A stretch of 64,000 nucleotides of DNA from Siphonodentalium dalli (Eukaryota > Mollusca > Scaphopoda > Gadilida > Siphonodentaliidae): NCBI GenBank assembly GCA_032622095.1, contig CP136065.1:59765094-59829093 (forward strand), given 5' to 3'. Position numbers and translations under genes: made by a program. This document shows, in pieces, positions 29,601 to 41,600 of this stretch (positions are counted from its first letter, which is position 1; every line of letters begins with the position of its first letter). Under the pieces are notes generated by a model that was given only the letters and a program-made list of their open reading frames with translations, did not search any database and was not told the DNA's origin.

Positions 29601-32600
29601 GTTGTCATTCATGTCCTGAATTGTCAATGTTACCGTGGCAACACTAGACAGCTGCTGATTGGTCCTACCTTCTCTGGCAACAACCTGCAATAGCGACAAA
29701 ATTAAACAACATTGGTTGCTGTTCCATTTTCATTTTTTTTTATAAAGGGTATAAAAAACGGCATTATTTCAGATAAATATTATATATTTTGGAACTTCTG
29801 TCTGTATGTGTGTTACAGACTCGAAAACTGCTTGACCGATTCGACTCTAATTTGGTATGTAAGCCTACTTTGATCCCGGGAACAATATGGGCTGGTCTAA
29901 TTTCACATGCGACCGTGTCCTTGAACTTGACCTGGCTCATGTGGGCATGTTTCTGGACCTCGACCAATCTGACTTGAATTTGGTATGTAGGCCTAGTTTG
30001 ATCCCGGGAACAATATGGGCTGGTCCAATTTCACGTGTGACCGTGTCCTTGACCTTAATTTCGTTCATATATGCTCATATAGGCATGTTTCTGGACCGAT
30101 CGAACAAGATACTGTCAATTTTTATTTTTGGCGATAATTTTCGTCATATTGTATTCCAAGAATCATTTCCGATCACCAAAGCCAACACTAATCGTGACTG
30201 CCCAAACTCTTGTCGGTATATATTTTCAGTGGAATTTTTGCTAGGCTGACAACAAGTGGAGGTGGAGAAAATACATTTCAAAAATCTAAATTGAATAGCT
30301 CTGAGCTTTGAAGAGTGGGTTCCATGACTCAAGTCAAATATTTTTACATACACCAAGCCGTGAATAGTGTGGACAAGCCTGAGTTTAGTGTGCCTGTCAT
30401 TTGCAGAATGAGGTCCCCAGAGGGTGAATTTAGTGACGCTACGCCGCATAGTGGGCTAGCATCACTAAATTCACCCTCTGGGGGCCTTGTTCTGCTTAGG
30501 CCTCATCTGGAAAGTTTCTTTATTATCAAATTTCTATAGAAACTTCTTCACATAGATTCTATTTCTTTTCTAGTTTAGTTTCTCTATATCCCCAAATTGG
30601 CCGATGACACATTGCATAATCGAGGTTCCCAATGGGTGTACATCACAATATTCACCATTTGGGAACCTCAATCTGAGTCTATGTCTCCCATAGCAGACGA
30701 GGCCATGCAGTATGAGGTTCCCAGAGGGTGAATTTAGTGATGCTAGCCCGCTTTAGTGTGGAGATCATGATCACAATCATACTACTTCTATACAACTAGT
30801 GCAACACCAAAGAACATACAGTAATGCTCTAATTAATCGACCTCTTAACCAAAGCAGAATTATGGGTAACTTTTCAGGATTTAGTCGGAAATATGGCTTG
30901 TTGCCATTCATTGGAAAGCTCTCCCCGAGAGCTTTCCGATGAATGGCAACAAGCCATATTTCCGACTAAATCCTGAAAAGTTACCCATAATTCTGCTTTG
31001 GTTAAGAGGTCGATTAATTAGAGCATTACTGTACCAACGGACAACCTGACAATTCACACCGGAAATTACCAAATGAAATCTTGGTAAGGACAGAGCCCTA
31101 AACTGTATACCCTGAACCTCAACTAAAGGTCAGAGAAATAATAATCCTTGAATGTTCTATAAATATTTACCTGAAAAATTATTTCTCTGTCTCTCTCGTA
31201 ATCTAGAGCAGACTGGTTGTTTACTGTTATTAGCACTTGTGTCTTGGCGAAGGCACTGGTTGGTATCGGAGTAAAGTCATCGAATGGCTGACCATCACGC
31301 TCAATGCTCAACACAAAGTAACTGCTGTCACCCTGAAAACAGACGATAAAGCACATTGATGAATTATGAGCCCTATAAATACAGTAATGCCCTAAATAAT
31401 CGACTCCTTAACCACAGCATAATTATGGGTAACTTTTCAGGATTTAGTCGGAAATATGGCTTGTTGCCATTCATCGGAAAGCTCTCAGTGAGAGCTTTCT
31501 GATGAATGGCAACAAGCCATATTTCCGACTAAATCCTGAAAAGTTACCCATAATTCTACTGTGGTTAGGGGGATTTTTATTCGGTACAAAATAACCGAGG
31601 TACAAGTTTTTTTATACAAATGAGATAGAACAGACCCGAATTAAAATATTCTGAATCATTACTCTAATTGGTAACAATATTCAAACATGTGTTAAACTCA
31701 GTAACTCAGTAACAAAAATGTATCAGTCATAATTTATTTGATGATTTTTCACAAAATAAATCACATGGAATCTATCAACTAACTTTTATGCAAATGTAAT
31801 TAACCCTTTCAGTGCCAGGTCCGATTTAATTATCAACCCATATACCCTGTGCCAATGCATTCTCTTATATATGCGAGTCGACCATAGGTCCCTCGCATAT
31901 ATAAGAGAATGCATTGGCCTAACAAGTTATTTTTAATTAAAACCGAGCGTCCCCATGCATGCATTTCAAAATGTTTTGGCCTGAGAAATCGGAAATTGAC
32001 TTTGCATGGCCTAAGTTAACCATTGTGTAAATACCTGATCTGAATCTATGACCTCCATGACGGAACCAACGATTGTTACAGGCACTCCTTCTTGCATATT
32101 CTCTAGAACGGTAGCTTCATACGCTAATCTGTTGAATTCTGGCTTATTATCATTGATGTCCTGGACAACTATTGTCACAACCGTTGTGTCTGACGTCACT
32201 CCACTGTTAGTATCACCAGGTTTTATAACTTCTGAGGCCTGAAGATTGATCAATTAAATAATGAAAGTATTACATAAGCTACCAGAAGAGACCTCTTGAA
32301 CATTCTCAAATATTTCTACCCAAAAATATATGAGTCTGAGAATTTCTGTTTCAGCAATTTGATCTTATCCTGCAGTCTATATTGAATACAGATGCCTGCA
32401 TGAATCTAAATTTATCAGATAGCTATGCACTGATCACCTGATAGAATGTTTTAAAACTGTACAGTAATGCTCTAATTAATCGACTCCTTAACAACAGCAG
32501 AATTATGGGTAACTTTTCAGGATTTAGTCGGAAATAAGGCTTGTTGCCATTCATCGGAAAGCTCTCGGCGAGAGCTTTCCAATGAATGGAAACAAGCCAT

Positions 32601-35600
32601 ATTTCCGACTAAATCCTGAAAAGTTACCCATAATTCTGCTGTGGTTAAGGAGTCGATTAATTAGAGCATTACTGTACCTATGATACTTTGTATTCTCCAA
32701 AGCGCTCATTGTTTCTTCTAGGTAGAATCTAGCAAATCCATGAATTCATAAGAGAAATACAAGAGGTTGCATCATGGGTGCTGGGATAACCCAATGGTGA
32801 AAATTGAAATATGGGCAGGTCAGAAACTAAATTGTGAAAAAAAAAAGTGATGAACGAACAAATTACTTGAAAATTATAACAAATGACAGACAGAATTCCT
32901 ACATTTTCAGATAAGCAAAGATGGATAACTCTTTACCCAAAAAGCAAAGATGGATAACTCTTGACCCAAAAATATGAACAACATTAATGAACTCTTTTGA
33001 AAGCCCTCCTGATGGCAAACCTGCATACCAAATTTCATTGAGATCCGATCACCCATATTTGAGATATATGATCAGATGGACGCACGGATGCATGGATGGA
33101 CGGAGGGAGGGACTGATGCATGTAATCGAGTATAGCCCCCATCTTTTGGGATGGGGGTATAATAACGAACCTCGACTGTGGCTGTGTATACCCCCTGCAT
33201 GAGGTTACTCTTCGCAGTAATGAGACCGGTGTTAGTGTTGATGTCAAACATTGAATAATCACCTGAAAAGATAAACGAGTCAATTAAGGATTCAGAAGGA
33301 TTCAAACTCATATATGTTGAATGGACATGGCTCATTTAAACTTCCAAATTGTGTCTAAATAATTTGGAATGAGGTATAAGATAGGTTGATAAATACACAA
33401 AATATTGATATACAGGTTTCATATGCTCTTAAAAGCACTTGCTAAGGTCACAGCCATTGTCCAACTGTTTTTAATGTTTGAATGTGTGAATTAAACACCC
33501 TATATTAACTCGCAATGTCTATCATTTCAACTTTTCAGCAAAATATATTTTTTCCCTTGAAAGCTACACAGAATTACGATCACTGAAAAACTGGTATAAT
33601 AATCTGCTAATTGAGTAATAATTGTTTTGCAAAAATACTAGGTTCAGGCGATATCAAGGAAAAACGCAACCAATGAAAAAGTGCATGTTTTGTCAACACA
33701 AAACACATGATGTTTTTAGTATATCTTGAACACTCATGGTTATAATAATTGAGTTTTTTAAATATTGTTGGTATTTCAAAATTCTAATGGGGGCATGAAT
33801 AGACAAAACACGTAGCATCTTAATCAAGAATCTGACAGAATAAGCTGTGGATGAGCAAGGATATTGTTCACCAGAGAAAACACTTCAAGTGAAATGTAAT
33901 AGAATGCCATCAGTAACAGGTTCCATACTAACCAGCGACAAATTGATAAGTCACATCATTTGGTATTCCTCTGTCACCGTCTAATGCTGATACCTGTAAC
34001 ACGCTGGATCCCTGCAAGACAGAACAAAATTTATCCATTAGGCCAAAAAAAAAAAGGGTTTTGGTTCTCGGCAATTTGTTTTTCAAATCAATGAGGGAGG
34101 GAGGGTTTTATTTTTATTTTTATTTTTTTCTGCGCGTAGTAAGCATGGACAAAGATACCTTCCTCTGTCTAGTAATAACCAGAAATGTAGAGGGAACTGT
34201 TATGCATATAAACTCATTTAGTCTTATATAAAAATGACATTGTACTACCAGTGTATGACTGGGATTACCTAACATTATACAAATGCATAATGCCCCTGAC
34301 ATTAACTACTGTTATTGTTGTCTAAAAACTGATACCTCCCCATTCTAACAAGTGATCCTGAAGTTAGTCCCGTGCCTTTCAATTGTATAAAGTTACAATT
34401 AGTGTAAGTTGTTCACAATGACTAATTGTAAGAAGAGCACGAGGATCAGCTAATCATTTTCTTAATTGTAGTCATCTACTTCATGTTGTAAGCCTGCAAG
34501 TCACTTTTTAACACATTACATGTTAGAGCTCAATGCACACTAATATTCAACACATATCTGCTATGGACATGTTGATAAAATAAAAAAATAAATGTTTTTT
34601 TTTTTTTTTTTCAAATTTTATTTTTCGTAAGTTTTTTTGTCATAACATCAGGCATTGCAATAAAAAGGCCTAATGCGGCCCTTTTTATTCAATGCGGCGG
34701 GGCCTGAGAACCAAAACATTTTTTTTGTTTGGCCTTAATGTGTGTTTTTGTTTTGAAAAAATATATAGAGCCCCCAACAATGGCGACAGCCCACTCAGTG
34801 CAGGGAGCAAGCGTTCAATGGGTCAAGAAGATATGAGAAATATATAATTTATTTTGATCAAAAAGTTACTGAATTTTATGAAGTTTATGAAGTCCTCATA
34901 TCAAAGTCATAGTGTTCAAACTCCTAATTATATTATATACCTCTGGAAAGAGAAATCTATATAGCTCAATCATAACAAAATCTATCAAAATTTGATAGTT
35001 GGTGGAGAGAAAACTGGGACATTTTCTGTTACCTTTGTGGAGACCTCTGAAGGTCAGAAATGTTCTGTATCTTGATGGCATAGAATATATCATTTTACTC
35101 CTTTTTATGATTGGATGATCAATAAAAAGAGAATGTCTACTGTTTTTGAGTGGATACTGAAAATTATTTCTTGAGTGAGGAAGACAAATGTTATTTAGCA
35201 AAACAAATGTTTATTTGTCTCATTCAAGAATGACATAAATTTTGGTATCTGCTCAAAAACAGATATTCTTTTTATTATACGCGTTCCAAAGAAATTTGCC
35301 GTTTACGATGATAAATGTTCTCACAATCGCATTTAATCGATGTATCAAAGCCAACAGCTGATCGCTGCCTGTTTAGTAAATAGAAGAATACGGGGAATAT
35401 ACTCCTCTATTCTGTGGATGGTGAAGTGAACTTCACATCACCATCCGCAGAATAGAGAAATATAGTTTGTGTATTATTCCGTTTATTTCGTCCATAATTG
35501 TGTCAAATTTCAACATAGAATAGATTTTTATTACAACTATAATTATAACAATAAAGGATAACTTTACTGATTCACGAGCTGTACTGGTGCAGCATTAAAG

Positions 35601-38600
35601 ACCATGTGCCAGTGCATTCTCTTATATATGCGAGAATGCACTGGCTTACAAAGTCAAGGTAAATATTGCTAAGCAAATGCATTCTGTTATATATGCGAGG
35701 CTCCTTACGGGAGACTCGCATATATAAGAGAATGCATTGGCACAGGGTGTTCACAAAATTTCACGAAGCTCCAGTCACGAAAGGGTTATATATGCAATTG
35801 AATATGTCACATGTGCAAGCTAGTGTGAAAGTGAACCACAATTTGTTTGATAAATCATCATTGAGCGTATAATAAAACTGTATTGTAATTACTTTAAAGT
35901 ATAAATAAGAATTCTATTAGAACTTCTGTAAAGTAATGAGGGATGGAATAGCATTAACCCTGTCATCTATGTTTGACCATGTGACAATAATATGAGATAA
36001 GCACTTACTGAAGCGGCATCCTCAGTTATCTCCACATAAGGAGGACTAACGAAGAATGGGGGCGTGTCCTGGATATCCTGTATGGTAACAATGAACTCCG
36101 CCAGAGGATCGCCAACTAAACCTTCACCATCCTATAAAATAACAATATTAGGGCCATTAAATACGGTCTATGTTCTCAGGCACCCCCACCCTAACCCATC
36201 TACTGCATATTTTATTGCTCTCGAGACATACAGTAATGCCCTAAATAATCGACTTCTTAACCACAGCAGAATTATGGGAATTTTTCAGGATTTAGGCGGA
36301 AATATGGCTTGTTGCCATTCATCGGAAAGCTCTCACTGAGAGCTTTCCGATGAATGGCAACAAGCCATATCCTGAAAAGTTACCCATAATTCTGCTGTGG
36401 TTAAGGAGTCAATTATTTAGGGCATTACTGTATCAACACATTTTACTGATTATTTTTGCAACCATGCCATCATGCCATTGTATTATTCCTGGTAATCTAG
36501 AACATATAATTAGAGCACTGTCTTCGAAGCTCTATACACTCTAACTTTCAAATTATGAGTTCTAATTTCTAGGCTACAGAGATAAAAATAATGATAAAGA
36601 TTTGCCCTCTCTCATCAAAATGTTGTGAAGTATCAATGTTGACATTTTCTTTGAAAATTTAGCAGGATTGGAAAAAACGATTCCTTTCTTATGTCATGAG
36701 GAAACAATACGAAGTACGACACCTGGAGTTTGAACATAGGCGAAAACAATAAGTGACACCTCGGGTGCTAGCATAGCCCCACGGTGACAAACTGAAACAT
36801 AGGCAGGATGAAAATGAAATTTAAGACAAAGATGCATAACTCTAGAATGGAAAATGCAAAACGCCATTGTGCATACTTTTGAAAGGAGTCATGAAGGCGA
36901 ATCTGCATACCAAATTTCATTGAGATCTGATAACCCAAGGCTGAGATATTTGCGACAAAAAAACACTATTTCCAGATAAACAAAGAAGGAGAACTCTAGA
37001 CTAGAACATGTGAACAACATCATTTGCCCCTTTTTTGAAAGCAGTCATGATGGCGAACCTCTCTATCAAATTTCATTCAGATCTGATAACACATGGCTGA
37101 GATATCTGACCCGACAGACAAAAAAACGTATTTCCAGATTACAAAGAAGGGATAACTCTATAGAAGTTGGAAACAACGTAATTTGTCCCTCTTTTGAAAA
37201 ATAAAAAAATTATCTTTCCATTTATTACAAGCATTCCAAAGGTACCCCGTTTCTACGCCCCGGACAATTATTACCCTGATGAGCCTGAACACTCAGTAGC
37301 AATCTACTGCTCCCAGGGGACAGGGGGGGTGTTTACAGCCACAATTTGGCTAGCATACTGACAATATCTTTCACGACAATTTCATGTCGATCAATTCGGC
37401 CAAGCCACTGCTGTGTGAAACTCACATTAGACCAGTGGTGGGCTGCGAACTCAAATCACTGAGCTGACAGCAAAGGCAAGTCAGACGCGCTAACCAATGG
37501 ACCACAGAGCTCCATGAAAGCAGTGATGATGGCGAACCATGTCTGAGACGTATGCTTTTTATGGACGGATGGACAGACAGCCAAATTCATTCCAGTATAT
37601 CCCCCCACTTTTCAAACATTTTCATAGTTATCATCATACTCACAGTTGCCTTGACAGAGAATTGGTAGAAACTATGTTGTTCATAATCAAGTGTCATGTT
37701 GACGTACACCTTTCCAGCATCATTAATTCTGAAGGAGTTCCTGTAACTCTCATCCACACTCTGAAAATGATGAATAACAATGTAAGAAATCGAAAAATCT
37801 AATCCTATATTAACCCTTTGATAACTGGAACTTCCAGAAATTTTGCGAAAACCATGTGCCAATGCATTCTCTTATATATATATGTGAGTCGCCCATATAG
37901 GGTTCCTCGCATATATAAGAAAATGCATTGGCTTAACAAAATTTACCTTGATCTTGTAAGCCAGCACATTCTCTGATATATATGAGGCTCCCTATCGGAG
38001 ACTCGCATATATAAGAGAATGCACTGGCACATGGGTTTTAATGCTGTACCAGCGCAGCTCCCGTCATGAAAGGATTAAATGTTGCAATCTGCTATTTTTG
38101 TCTTATTTTCATTTTTGAAAAGTAATTTATTTATTTACAAAATGTTGTCACAGTTTTCTTAGCCCTCTAGGGTATATAAGTAATACATGTAATGCTGAAG
38201 ACTACAACAGTTTTCCTATAAAATTTGAATATTTAAATACAAGCCTTGAAATAGGGTGTCTGTCATTTGCAGAATGAGGTCCCAAGAGGGTGAATTTAGT
38301 GATGCTACCCCGCATAGCGGGCTAGCATCACCAAATTCACTCTCTGGGGACCTCATTCTGCTTACACCTCAGCAGAATGAGGTTCCCAGAGGGTGAATTT
38401 GGTGATGCTAGCCCGCTATGCAGGGCAGCATCACTAAATTCACCCTCTGGGAACCTCATTCTGCAAATGTCAGACACCCTATTTCAAGGCTTGTTTAAAT
38501 AACACAATAGTCAATGACAAGGGACTCGAGATTCATCCTGCATTTAAATGTCAAATATCAAATTTCTGGGTGTGTGTGCATACATGTATTTCTATCAGTT

Positions 38601-41600
38601 AGCATTATTCATGCAATATAATAGAAAAAGAATTTTTTAGCCATATAATAATCTACTAATATAAAGCTCTGCTGATAGCCACATGCATTAGTGCTTTCTT
38701 TGAATTTGATGCTTAAAAGGGTTTATTATCTCCCGACTCCCTCTAGATCCTTGACACAAGCTTGGACTCAATGGACCATGCCCTGATTTATTATCAAGCC
38801 TAATAAGGCCAAAAACAAAAAGTGTTTTGGTTTTCGGGAAATTTTTTTTTCAAATCATTGAGGGAGGGTTTTATTTTTAATTTTTTTCTGCGCATAGTAA
38901 GCATGGTCAAAGATACCTTCCTCTGTCTAGTAATAACCAGAAAGGTAGAGGGAACTGTTATGCATATAAACTCATTTAGTCTTATATAAAAATGACATTG
39001 TACTACCAGTGTATGACTGGGATTACCTAACAATATATAATGCCCCTGACATTAACTACTGTTATTGTGGTCTAAAAACTGATACCTCCCCATTCTAATA
39101 TGTGATCCTGAATTTAGTCCTGTGCCTTTCAATTGTATAAAGTTACAATTAGTGTAAGTTGTTCACAATGACTAATTGTAAGAAGAGCATGAGGATCAGC
39201 TAATCATTTTCTTAATTGTAGACATCTACTTCATGTTGTAATTAGCCTGCAAGACACTTTTTAACACATTACATGTTAGAGCTCAATGCACACTAATATT
39301 CAACACATATCTGCTATGGACATGTTTATAAAATAAAAAAAAATATATTTTGTTTTTTTAATTTATTTTTTCTTAGGTTTTTTTGTCATAACATCAGGCA
39401 TTGCAATAAAAAGGCCTAATGCAGCCCTTTTTATTCGATGCGGCGCGGCCTGAGAACCAAAACCTTCTTTTTTTTTTGGCCTAACATAACAAACATACAA
39501 ATCCCTTTTCATTTGTTGTGAAATATTTACAAAAAGACATAACTACCATGTCTCACAATTTATTCTTGCCTCTGTTTGAAACAATTACAAAATAGCAATG
39601 TACATAGTTATTTATATTCATGAATTTTAGGATTGCTGTTTTATTAATTTTTGGCTAGTTACCAGATATGTAACCTGAATGTCGGTGTAATTCGCCAAAA
39701 AAAGACAGGTAGGCTTTATCCTTGAACACCCCTCCTCCAATTAGGTTACCATTCTCATATTTAACTATTATTCACCATGAAGCAATACTTTACTCTAAAA
39801 TTTCACAACTGGCAGTAATAAGTTATAACATATAGCCAATGATCAAGGTCTGTCAATTAATAACTTGTCAAGAGTAGTGTTAATAATTTTCATCCTGAAA
39901 ATTCTAGGAAATCACGATTCAGTCTTACATATTCTGAAAATAAATTTAATTGAAGACTTGTATTGGTAGCATTTTACCCTATGAAGAGCAAAAACAGCAC
40001 AATCTATCTATAAGTAGATCATACTTTAACAGGGACAGTATTAAAAGCAAGTAGATATACATAAAGACCGATCTGCCAACAAAAATATTCATGCAACAAC
40101 AAACCATCTTTTGTATACGCTAACCAACACATTCATGCAACAACAAAACCACATTTGGCTTGTAACATCTAGACCAAGTGTTCTCGACCCACACCAGCTT
40201 GGGGGATCGGTTGGGTTGATGCTGTTTTGGTCCGAGTCCTGTTCCGTTCCTCTTCTATGGCAAACTTTATGCCCAGAACTGTTCGCGGGAGTTATCTTGC
40301 CTGTATGTCTTCGGATTAGGTCAAATGGACGCTTTCATATTCGGACATAGAGCGCAGCCTTTCCCAAGCAACATGATATCAAAATGCATATATCAGAGGA
40401 CCGTTGAATGTCAAAGCAATGAGATTTATAAGTAAACAAAGCCTTGTTTTCCATAGAATTTGGATTTGTCACGCTATCATAAAATGTATGTAAATAATAT
40501 ATTAAATGATTGTATCATTACTTTACCTTTTTCAATCACGGAATGATATATCAATTTGAAGAAATTAATTGCGGACATGTCAGTTGATTAATCACATTCA
40601 GGGGGTCACGTGAATGACCGGGTCCATGTGAAAATGTAATACATCTTTTCAATGAAAGTCTGTTATAGAGGAGTAACGGGAAGGGAATCAGTCCAAAACA
40701 GCATCAACCCAACCGATATCCCAAGCTGTTGTGGCCCGAGAAGATTTGGTCTATTAACATCCAATTCAGAACATATATTAACATACACATGTGTGCAGGA
40801 ATTCATGAATGTTATAAACATATAGAAAGGAAGATGAGCGATGAAGCAGAGATAGGAACTGAGTCACTGTTAGATTTGGTATTTAACAAGGAAGGCATGC
40901 ATGCAAGTGAATTTAACCCTTCCAGCACTGGAGCTTCCTGATATATTGCGAAAACCCTGTGCCAATGCATTCTCTTATATATGCGAATATATTGGTCAAA
41001 CAATATTTATCTTGACCGTGTAAGCCAGTGAAATCTTTTATATATAAGGGATATTTACACATATAAGAGAATGTACTGGCACAGGATGTTTAACCATGCA
41101 CCAGAACAGCTCCTGTCATGAAAGGATTAAAGATACAGCATTACTGCGAGGATACAATGAAGTTAAATATGGTATATCTCTTCATAAGTTTAATATAGTT
41201 TCCTGGGTATAAAATAACAAATATGAAGACCCCTCTCTGGAAACCCTTCTATCAAATTAATATTGATTTTATTTCAAATTTTATTATTATATATATGATC
41301 AATTTGAGACATGCTATGGCTCGCCAAAACACTCAGAGCATAGAAAGCAGTAGAACCCTTATTTTTTTTTTTTTTTTTTTTTTTTTTCAGATTGTGATAC
41401 AATCTCATATATATTTTAAAGACCTCTGTTTGTCTGTTTGTTTGTCTGTATGTTTGTTTGTCTGTCATTGATACAAATCTACCTTGTCGTATTGGCGAGC
41501 CCATGCGGCGCCCGCTTCGCGCATGCGCAGACGAGATCTCGGAAACGGGTGAAGCTATCGACTTGAAATTTGCTATGTGAATGTATCTTGCCCCGGATAC

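Noticed and set aside
34120-39033. Two similar minus-strand frames (HTLVVQCHFYIRLNEFI)
   Set aside because: Both lie in the two PIF/Harbinger-like MITE copies; similarity comes from the repeat, not from a gene family.
40111-40350. A 79-codon plus-strand frame with LGGSVGLMLFWSESCS
   Set aside because: It is the translation of the left terminal inverted repeat of the element at 40170-40753; the complementary copy at the right end is not open.
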